Origin: Anthopleura xanthogrammica
Taxonomy: Eukaryota; Cnidaria; Anthozoa; Actiniaria; Actiniidae
Assembly: GCA_964019055.1 (NCBI GenBank)
Contig: OZ025215.1
Coordinates: 10,376,208-10,440,207 of the forward strand
Direction of reading: 5' to 3'
DNA: 64,000 nt
Below are positions 48,801-60,800 of this stretch, one piece after another. The first letter of the stretch is position 1. Every line of letters begins with the position of its first letter. The notes under the pieces are model-generated. The model had not been told where the DNA came from and searched no databases. It was given only the letters and a program-made list of their open reading frames with translations. A program made the position numbers and the translations under genes.

Positions 48801-51800
48801 TTCACCTTCCTAGCAATTTCAAAATTATCTCTCAAACGAACGAATGAATACAGCTAACGTTTAGCAGTAGTTTGACATTATTTTGCGAACGCGAAGGATT
48901 TTTTTGTTCTGCTATAGTTTCCAGTATCATAATAAGCGGTCACAGAATGTTTTTGCGATTTATTCGAAATCGCTCTAATCCAACCCTCTAATTATTATCT
49001 GAATAGCTGTGCCGGAATGCGAAGTTTAGCATGTATATAGTCATTTTTCTGAAGCTCATCGAAAACGGTAGATATTCAAGGAAAACTGATTTCAACGATC
49101 ATTGTTTTCCGTTGCCATGGAAACGCCGATCGAGTTGAAATTGACATCAATCAAAATTTCCATCTATGCTTGATATCTGGTGTAAAATTCATTTTGATCA
49201 GACCAGGAAAAGGTTTTCAATTCGCTAGATGAACATGAGAAGTGTGGTCAATAAAAAACTACTGGGAAACACCTTAAGAGGTGTCCAAGACACCCAAAAT
49301 CGATCAAAACATGGGGTGTAGTCCATCCTTTTTGGCCAAAAATAACCTATTTTCAAAATTCATAAATAATTCATCCTTTTTTCAAGAAGTGTCCAAGACA
49401 CCCAAAATCGATCAAAACATAGGGTGTAGTCCATCATTTTCGGCCAAAAATCACCTTTTTTCAAAATTCATAAATAAATCATCATTTTTCAAGATGTGAT
49501 CAAGACACCCAAAATCGATCAAAACTTGGGGTGTAGCCAATCCTTTTTTGCCCAAACTAACCAATTTTCAAAATTCACCAATAATTCATCCTGTTTCAAG
49601 AGGTGTCCAAGACCCAAAATCGATCAAAACATGTGGCGTAGTCCATCCTTTTTGGCCAAAAATAGTCCATTTTAAAAATTCATAAATATTCATCCTATTT
49701 TCAAGAGGTGTCCAAGACACCCAAAATCGATCAAAACATGGGGTGTAGTCCATCCTTTTTGGCCTAAAATGGCCCATTTTCAAAATTCATAAATAATTCA
49801 TCCTTTTCTCAAAAGGTGTCTAAGACACCCAAAATCGATCAAAACATGGAGTGTAGTCCATCGTTTTTGGCCAAAATATACCCATTTTCAAAATTTATAA
49901 ATTATTCATCCTTTTTCAAGAGGTGTCAAACACACCCAAAATCGATCAAAACATGGGGTGTAGTCCATTCTTTTTGGTCAAAAATAACCCATTTTCAAAA
50001 TTCATAAATCATTCATTATTTTTCAAGAAGTGTCCAACATCATTTTAAAAAAGGTGTGAAAAACACCCAAAATCGATCAAAACCATGGGCTATAGTCCAT
50101 GTTTTTGGCCAAAAGAGACCCTTTTAAAACATTTTATGAATTATACATCATTTTAAAAAAGGTGTGAAAAACACACAAAATCGATCAAAACCATGGGCTA
50201 TAGTCCATGCTTTTACGCCAAAAATGACATTTTTTGAACATTTATGAATTATGCATCATTTTGAAAAAGGTGTGAAAACACCAAAAATCGATCAAAACCA
50301 TGGGCTATAGTCCATGCTTTATAACCAAAAATGACTCTTTTTGAACGTTTTATGAATTATGCATTATTTTGAAAAAAGGTGTGAAAAACACCAATAATCG
50401 GTCAAAACCATGGGCTATAGTCCATGCTTTTTAACCAAAAATGACTCTTTTTGAACGTTTTATGAATTATGCATTATTTTGAAAAAAGGGGGGAAAAACA
50501 CCAATAATCGGTCAAAACCATGGGCTATAGTCCATGCTTTTTAACCAAAAATGACTCTTTTTGAACGTTTTATGAATTATGCATTATTTTGAAAAAAGGG
50601 GGGAAAAACACCAATAATCGGTCAAAACCATGGGCTATAGTCCATGCTTTTTAACCAAAAATGACTCTTTTTGAACGTTTTATCAATTATGCATTATTTT
50701 GAAAAAAGGGGGGAAAAACACCAATAATCGGTCAAAACCATGGGCTATAGTCCATGCTTTTTAACCAAAAATGACTCTTTTTGAACGTTTTATGAATTAT
50801 GCATCATTTTGAAAAAGGTGTGAAAAACACCCAAAATCGATCAAAACCATTGGCTATAGTCCATGCTTTTTGGCCAAAAATAACCCTTTTTCAACATTTT
50901 ATAAATTTTGCATCATTTTGAAAAAGGTGTGAAAAACACCCAAAATCGATCAAAACCATGGGCTATAGTCCATGTTTTTGGCCAAAAGAGACCCTTTTAA
51001 AACATTTTATGAATTATGCATTATTTTAAAAAAGGTGTGAAAAACACACAAAATCGATCAAAACCATGGGCTATAGTCCATGCTTTTTAACCAAAAATGA
51101 CTCTTTTTGAACGTTTTATGAATTATGCATCATTTTGAAAAAGGTGTGAAAAACACCAATAATCGATCAAAACCATGGGCTATAGTCCATGCTTTTTGGC
51201 CAAAAATGACCTTTTTTGAACATTTATGAATTATGCATCATTTTGAAAAAGGTGTGAAAAACACCAATAATCGATCAAAACCATGGGCTATAGTCCATGC
51301 TTTATTACCAAAAATGACTCTTTTTGAACGTTTTATGAATTATGCATTATTTTGAAAAAGGTGTGAAAAACACCAATAGTCGGTCAAAACCATGGGCTAT
51401 AGTCCATACTTTTTAACCAAAAATGACTCTTTTTGAACGTTTTATGAATTATGCATTATTTTGAAAAAGGTGTGAAAAACACCAATAATCGGTCAAAACC
51501 ATGGGCTATAGTCCATGCTTTTTGGCCAAAAATGACTCTTTTTGAACGTTTTATGAATTATGCATTATTTTGAAAAAGGTGTGAAAAACACCCAAAATCG
51601 GTCAAAACCATGGGCTATAGTCCATGCTTTTTAACCAAAAATGACTCTTTTTGAACGTTTTATCAATTATGCATTATTTTGAAAAAGGTGTGAAAAACAC
51701 CAAAAATCGATCAAAACCATGGGCTATAGTCCATGCTTTTTGGCCAAAAATGACCTTTTTTGAACATTTATGAATAATGCATCATTTTGAAAAAGGTGTG

Positions 51801-54800
51801 AAAAAGACCCAAAGTCGATCAAAACCATGGGCTATAGTCCATGCTTTTTAACCAAAAATGACATTTTTTGAACATTTATGAATTATGCATCATTTTAAAA
51901 AGGTGTGAAAAACACCAATAATCGATCAAAACCATGGGCTATAGTCCATGCTTTTTGGCCAAAAATGACCTTTTTTGAACATTTATGAATTATGCATCAT
52001 TTTAAAAAGGTGTGAAAAACACCAATAATCGATCAAAACCATGGGCTATAGTCCATGCTTTTTGGCCAAAAATGACCTTTTTTGAACATTTATGAATTAT
52101 GCATCATTTTAAAAAGGTGTGAAAAACACCCAAAATCGGTCAAAACCATGGACTATAGTCCATGCTTTTTAACCAAAAATGACTCTTTTTGAACGTTTTA
52201 TCAATTATGCATTATTTTGAAAAAGGTGTGAAAAACACCAAAAATCGATCAAAACCATGGGCTATAGTCCATGCTTTTTGGCCAAAAATGACCTTTTTTG
52301 AACATTTATGAATTATGCATCATTTTAAAAAGGTGTGAAAAAAACCAATAATCGATCAAAACCATGGGCTATAGTCCATGCTTTATAACCAAAAATGACT
52401 CTTTTTGAACGTTTTATCAATTATGCATTATTTTGAAAAAAGGGGGGAAAAACACCAATAATCGGTCAAAACCATGGGCTATAGTCCATGCTTTTTAACC
52501 AAAAATGACTCTTTTTGAACGTTTTATGAATTATGCATCATTTTGAAAAAGGTGTGAAAAACACCAAAAATCGATCAAAACCATTGGCTATAGTCCATGC
52601 TTTTTAACCAAAAATGACTCTTTTTGAACGTTTTATCAATTATGCATCATTTTGAAAAAGGTGTGAAAAACACCCAAAATCGATCAAAACCATTGGCTAT
52701 AGTCCATGCTTTTTAACCAAAAATGACTCTTTTTGAACGTTTTATGAATTATGCATTATTTTGAAAAAGGTGTGAAAAACACCCAAAATCGGTCAAAACC
52801 ATGGGCTATAGTCCATGCTTTTTAACCAAAAATGACTCTTTTTGAACGTTTTATCAATTATGCATTATTTTGAAAAAGGTGTGAAAAACACCAAAAATCG
52901 ATCAAAACCATGGGCTATAGTCCATGCTTTTTGGCCAAAAATGACCTTTTTTGAACATTTATGAATAATGCATCATTTTGAAAAAGGTGTGAAAAAGACC
53001 CAAAGTCGATCAAAACCATGGGCTATAGTCCATGCTTTTTAACCAAAAATGACATTTTTTGAACATTTATGAATTATGCATCATTTTAAAAAGGTGTGAA
53101 AAACACCAATAGTCGGTCAAAACCATGGGCTATAGTCCATACTTTTTAACCAAAAATGACTCTTTTTGAACGTTTTATGAATTATGCATTATTTTGAAAA
53201 AGGTGTGAAAAACACCAATAATCGGTCAAAACCATGGGCTATAGTCCATGCTTTTTGGCCAAAAATGACTCTTTTTGAACGTTTTATGAATTATGCATTA
53301 TTTTGAAAAAGGTGTGAAAAACACCCAAAATCGGTCAAAACCATGGGCTATAGTCCATGCTTTTTAACCAAAAATGACTCTTTTTGAACGTTTTATCAAT
53401 TATGCATTATTTTGAAAAAGGTGTGAAAAACACCAAAAATCGATCAAAACCATGGGCTATAGTCCATGCTTTTTGGCCGAAAATGACCTTTTTTGAACAT
53501 TTATGAATAATGCATCATTTTGAAAAAGGTGTGAAAAAGACCCAAAGTCGATCAAAACCATGGGCTATAGTCCATGCTTTTTAACCAAAAATGACATTTT
53601 TTGAACATTTATGAATTATGCATCATTTTAAAAAGGTGTGAAAAACACCAATAATCGATCAAAACCATGGGCTATAGTCCATGCTTTTTGGCCAAAAATG
53701 ACCTTTTTTGAACATTTATGAATTATGCATCATTTTAAAAAGGTGTGAAAAACACCAATAATCGATCAAAACCATGGGCTATAGTCCATGCTTTTTGGCC
53801 AAAAATGACCTTTTTTGAACATTTATGAATTATGCATCATTTTAAAAAGGTGTGAAAAACACCCAAAATCGGTCAAAACCATGGACTATAGTCCATGCTT
53901 TTTAACCAAAAATGACTCTTTTTGAACGTTTTATCAATTATGCATTATTTTGAAAAAGGTGTGAAAAACACCAAAAATCGATCAAAACCATGGGCTATAG
54001 TCCATGCTTTTTGGCCAAAAATGACCTTTTTTGAACATTTATGAATTATGCATCATTTTAAAAAGGTGTGAAAAAAACCAATAATCGATCAAAACCATGG
54101 GCTATAGTCCATGCTTTATAACCAAAAATGACTCTTTTTGAACGTTTTATCAATTATGCATTATTTTGAAAAAAGGGGGGAAAAACACCAATAATCGGTC
54201 AAAACCATGGGCTATAGTCCATGCTTTTTAACCAAAAATGACTCTTTTTGAACGTTTTATGAATTATGCATCATTTTGAAAAAGGTGTGAAAAACACCAA
54301 AAATCGATCAAAACCATTGGCTATAGTCCATGCTTTTTAACCAAAAATGACTCTTTTTGAACGTTTTATCAATTATGCATCATTTTGAAAAAGGTGTGAA
54401 AAACACCCAAAATCGATCAAAACCATTGGCTATAGTCCATGCTTTTTAACCAAAAATGACTCTTTTTGAACGTTTTATGAATTATGCATTATTTTGAAAA
54501 AGGTGTGAAAAACACCCAAAATCGGTCAAAACCATGGGCTATAGTCCATGCTTTTTAACCAAAAATGACTCTTTTTGAACGTTTTATCAATTATGCATTA
54601 TTTTGAAAAAGGTGTGAAAAACACCAAAAATCGATCAAAACCATGGGCTATAGTCCATGCTTTTTGGCCAAAAATGACCTTTTTTGAACATTTATGAATA
54701 ATGCATCATTTTGAAAAAGGTGTGAAAAAGACCCAAAGTCGATCAAAACCATGGGCTATAGTCCATGCTTTTTAACCAAAAATGACATTTTTTGAACATT

Positions 54801-57800
54801 TATGAATTATGCATCATTTTAAAAAGGTGTGAAAAACACCAATAATCGATCAAAACCATGGGCTATAGTCCATGCTTTTTGGCCAAAAATGACCTTTTTT
54901 GAACATTTATGAATTATGCATCATTTTAAAAAGGTGTGAAAAACACCCAAAATCGGTCAAAACCATGGACTATAGTCCATGCTTTTTAACCAAAAATGAC
55001 TCTTTTTGAACGTTTTATCAATTATGCATTATTTTGAAAAAGGTGTGAAAAACACCAAAAATCGATCAAAACCATGGGCTATAGTCCATGCTTTTTGGCC
55101 AAAAATGACCTTTTTTGAACATTTATGAATTATGCATCATTTTAAAAAGGTGTGAAAAAAACCAATAATCGATCAAAACCATGGGCTATAGTCCATGCTT
55201 TATAACCAAAAATGACTCTTTTTGAACGTTTTATCAATTATGCATTATTTTGAAAAAAGGGGGGAAAAACACCAATAATCGGTCAAAACCATGGGCTATA
55301 GTCCATGCTTTTTAACCAAAAATGACTCTTTTTGAACGTTTTATGAATTATGCATCATTTTGAAAAAGGTGTGAAAAACACCAAAAATCGATCAAAACCA
55401 TTGGCTATAGTCCATGCTTTTTAACCAAAAATGACTCTTTTTGAACGTTTTATCAATTATGCATCATTTTGAAAAAGGTGTGAAAAACACCCAAAATCGA
55501 TCAAAACCATTGGCTATAGTCCATGCTTTTTAACCAAAAATGACTCTTTTTGAACGTTTTATGAATTATGCATCATTTTAAAAAAGGTGTGAAAAACACC
55601 CAAAATCGATCAAAACCATGGGCTATAGTCCATGTTTTTGGCCAAAAGAGACCCTTTTAAAACATTTTATGAATTATGCATTATTTTAAAAAAGGTGTGA
55701 AAAACACACAAAATCGATCAAAACCATGGGCTATAGTCCATGCTTTTTGGCCAAAAGAGACCCTTTTAAAACATTTTATGAATTATACATCATTTTAAAA
55801 AAGGTGTGAAAAACACACAAAATCGATCAAAACCATGGGCTATAGTCCATGCTTTATAACCAAAAATGACATTTTTTGAACATTTATGAATTATGCATCA
55901 TTTTGAAAAAGGTGTGAAAAACACACAAAATCGATCAAAACCATGGGCTATAGTCCATGCTTTATTACCAAAAATGACTCTTTTTGAACGTTTTATGAAT
56001 TATGCATTATTTTGAAAAAGGTGTGAAAAACACCAATAGTCGGTCAAAACCATGGGCTATAGTCCATACTTTTTAACCAAAAATGACTCTTTTTGAACGT
56101 TTTATGAATTATGCATTATTTTGAAAAAGGTGTGAAAAACACCAATAATCGGTCAAAACCATGGGCTATAGTCCATGCTTTATTACCAAAAATGACTCTT
56201 TTTGAACGTTTTATGAATTATGCATTATTTTGAAAAAGGTGTGAAAAACACCAATAGTCGGTCAAAACCATGGGCTATAGTCCATGCTTTATTACCAAAA
56301 ATGACTCTTTTTGAACGTTTTATGAATTATGCATTATTTTGAAAAAGGTGTGAAAAACACCAATAGTCGGTCAAAACCATGGGCTATAGTCCATACTTTT
56401 TAACCAAAAATGACTCTTTTTGAACGTTTTATGAATTATGCATTATTTTGAAAAAGGTGTGAAAAACACCAATAATCGGTCAAAACCATGGGCTATAGTC
56501 CATGCTTTTTGGCCAAAAATGACTCTTTTTGAACGTTTTATGAATTATGCATTATTTTGAAAAAGGTGTGAAAAACACCCAAAATCGGTCAAAACCATGG
56601 GCTATAGTCCATGCTTTTTAACCAAAAATGACTCTTTTTGAACGTTTTATCAATTATGCATTATTTTGAAAAAGGTGTGAAAAACACCAAAAATCGATCA
56701 AAACCATGGGCTATAGTCCATGCTTTTTGGCCAAAAATGACCTTTTTTGAACATTTATGAATAATGCATCATTTTGAAAAAGGTGTGAAAAAGACCCAAA
56801 GTCGATCAAAACCATGGGCTATAGTCCATGCTTTTTAACCAAAAATGACATTTTTTGAACATTTATGAATTATGCATCATTTTAAAAAGGTGTGAAAAAC
56901 ACCAATAATCGATCAAAACCATGGGCTATAGTCCATGCTTTATTACCAAAAATGACTCTTTTTGAACGTTTTATGAATTATGCATTATTTTGAAAAAGGT
57001 GTGAAAAACACCAATAGTCGGTCAAAACCATGGGCTATAGTCCATACTTTTTAACCAAAAATGACTCTTTTTGAACGTTTTATGAATTATGCATTATTTT
57101 GAAAAAGGTGTGAAAAACACCAATAATCGGTCAAAACCATGGGCTATAGTCCATGCTTTTTGGCCAAAAATGACTCTTTTTGAACGTTTTATGAATTATG
57201 CATTATTTTGAAAAAGGTGTGAAAAACACCCAAAATCGGTCAAAACCATGGGCTATAGTCCATGCTTTTTAACCAAAAATGACTCTTTTTGAACGTTTTA
57301 TCAATTATGCATTATTTTGAAAAAGGTGTGAAAAACACCAAAAATCGATCAAAACCATGGGCTATAGTCCATGCTTTTTGGCCAAAAGAGACCCTTTTAA
57401 AACATTTTATGAATTATGCATTATTTTAAAAAAGGTGTGAAAAACACACAAAATCGATCAAAACCATGGGCTATAGTCCATGCTTTTTGGCCAAAAGAGA
57501 CCCTTTTAAAACATTTTATGAATTATGCATTATTTTAAAAAAGGTGTGAAAAACACACAAAATCGATCAAAACCATGGGCTATAGTCCATGCTTTATTAC
57601 CAAAAATGACTCTTTTTGAACGTTTTATGAATTATGCATTATTTTGAAAAAGGTGTGAAAAACACCAATAGTCGGTCAAAACCATGGGCTATAGTCCATA
57701 CTTTTTAACCAAAAATGACTCTTTTTGAACGTTTTATGAATTATGCATTATTTTGAAAAAGGTGTGAAAAACACCAATAATCGGTCAAAACCATGGGCTA

Positions 57801-60800
57801 TAGTCCATGCTTTATTACCAAAAATGACTCTTTTTGAACGTTTTATGAATTATGCATTATTTTGAAAAAGGTGTGAAAAACACCAATAGTCGGTCAAAAC
57901 CATGGGCTATAGTCCATGCTTTATTACCAAAAATGACTCTTTTTGAACGTTTTATGAATTATGCATTATTTTGAAAAAGGTGTGAAAAACACCAATAGTC
58001 GGTCAAAACCATGGGCTATAGTCCATACTTTTTAACCAAAAATGACTCTTTTTGAACGTTTTATGAATTATGCATTATTTTGAAAAAGGTGTGAAAAACA
58101 CCAATAATCGGTCAAAACCATGGGCTATAGTCCATGCTTTTTGGCCAAAAATGACTCTTTTTGAACGTTTTATGAATTATGCATTATTTTGAAAAAGGTG
58201 TGAAAAACACCCAAAATCGGTCAAAACCATGGGCTATAGTCCATGCTTTTTAACCAAAAATGACTCTTTTTGAACGTTTTATCAATTATGCATTATTTTG
58301 AAAAAGGTGTGAAAAACACACAAAATCGATCAAAACCATGGGCTATAGTCCATGCTTTTTGGCCAAAAATGACCTTTTTTGAACATTTATGAATAATGCA
58401 TCATTTTGAAAAAGGTGTGAAAAAGACCCAAAGTCGATCAAAACCATGGGCTATAGTCCATGCTTTTTAACCAAAAATGACATTTTTTGAACATTTATGA
58501 ATTATGCATCATTTTAAAAAGGTGTGAAAAACACCAATAATCGATCAAAACCATGGGCTATAGTCCATGCTTTATTACCAAAAATGACTCTTTTTGAACG
58601 TTTTATGAATTATGCATTATTTTGAAAAAGGTGTGAAAAACACCAATAGTCGGTCAAAACCATGGGCTATAGTCCATACTTTTTAACCAAAAATGACTCT
58701 TTTTGAACGTTTTATGAATTATGCATTATTTTGAAAAAGGTGTGAAAAACACCAATAATCGGTCAAAACCATGGGCTATAGTCCATGCTTTTTGGCCAAA
58801 AATGACTCTTTTTGAACGTTTTATGAATTATGCATTATTTTGAAAAAGGTGTGAAAAACACCCAAAATCGGTCAAAACCATGGGCTATAGTCCATGCTTT
58901 TTAACCAAAAATGACTCTTTTTGAACGTTTTATCAATTATGCATTATTTTGAAAAAGGTGTGAAAAACACCAAAAATCGATCAAAACCATGGGCTATAGT
59001 CCATGCTTTTTGGCCAAAAATGACCTTTTTTGAACATTTATGAATAATGCATCATTTTGAAAAAGGTGTGAAAAAGACCCAAAGTCGATCAAAACCATGG
59101 GCTATAGTCCATGCTTTTTAACCAAAAATGACATTTTTTGAACATTTATGAATTATGCATCATTTTAAAAAGGTGTGAAAAACACCAATAATCGATCAAA
59201 ACCATGGGCTATAGTCCATGCTTTTTGGCCAAAAATGACCTTTTTTGAACATTTATGAATTATGCATCATTTTAAAAAGGTGTGAAAAACACCAATAATC
59301 GATCAAAACCATGGGCTATAGTCCATGCTTTTTGGCCAAAAATGACCTTTTTTGAACATTTATGAATTATGCATCATTTTAAAAAGGTGTGAAAAACACC
59401 AATAATCGATCAAAACCATGGGCTATAGTCCATGCTTTATAACCAAAAATGACCTTTTTTGAACATTTATGAATTATGCATCATTTTAAAAAGGTGTGAA
59501 AAACACCCAAAATCGGTCAAAACCATGGGCTATAGTCCATGCTTTTTAACCAAAAATGACTCTTTTTGAACGTTTTATCAATTATGCATTATTTTGAAAA
59601 AGGTGTGAAAAACACCAAAAATCGATCAAAACCATGGGCTATAGTCCATGCTTTTTGGCCAAAAATGACCTTTTTTGAACATTTATGAATTATGCATCAT
59701 TTTAAAAAGGTGTGAAAAAAACCAATAATCGATCAAAACCATGGGCTATAGTCCATGCTTTATAACCAAAAATGACCTTTTTTGAACATTTATGAATTAT
59801 GCATCATTTTAAAAAGGTGTGAAAAACACCAATAATCGATCAAAACCATGGGCTATAGTCCATGCTTTTTGGCCAAAAATGACCTTTTTTGAACATTTGA
59901 TGAATTATGCATCATTTTGAAAAAGGTGTGAAAAACACCAATAATCGATCAAAACCATGGGCTATAGTCCATGCTTTTTAGCCTGAAATGACATTTTTTC
60001 AACATGTGTGAATTATGCATCATTTTGAAAAAGGTGTGAAAAACACCCAAAATCGATCAAAACATGGGGTGTAGTCCATCCTTTTTGGTCAAAAATAACC
60101 CATTTTCAAAATTCATAAATAATTCATCATTGTTCAAGAAGTGTCGAAGACACCCAAAATCGATCAAAACATGGGGTATAGTCCATCCTTTTTGGTCAAA
60201 AATAACCCATTTTCAAAATTCATAAATAATTCATTCTTTTTCAAGAGGTGTCAAAGACACCCAAAATCGATCAAAACATGGGGTGTAGTGCATCGTTTTT
60301 GGTCAAAAATAACCCATTTCCAAAATCCTAAATATATTATTCTTTTTCAAGAGGTGTCCAAGACACCCAAAATCGATCAAAACATGGGGTGTAGTCCATC
60401 CTTTTTGGTCTAAAATAACCCATTTTCAAAATTCATAAATAATTCATCATTGTTCAAGAAGTGTCCAAGACACCCAAAATCGATCAAAACATGGGGTATA
60501 GTCCATCCTTTTTGGTCAAAAATAACCAATTTTCAAAATTCATAAATAATTCATTCTTTTTCAAGAGGTGTCAAAGACACCCAAAATCGATCAAAACATG
60601 GGGTGTAGTGCATCGTTTTTGGTCAAAAATAACCCATTTCCAAAATCCTAAATATATTATTCTTTTTCAAGAGGTGTCCAAGACACCCAAAATCGATCAA
60701 AACATGGGGTGTAGTCCATCCTTTTTGGTCTAAAATAACCCATTTTCAAAATTCATAAATAATTCATCATTCTTCAAGAAGTGTCCAAGACACCCAAAAT

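Noticed and set aside
50030..60030. CRISPR-like appearance of regular repeats
   Set aside because: The whole 108-bp unit repeats with no unique spacers, in a eukaryotic intron; it is a satellite.
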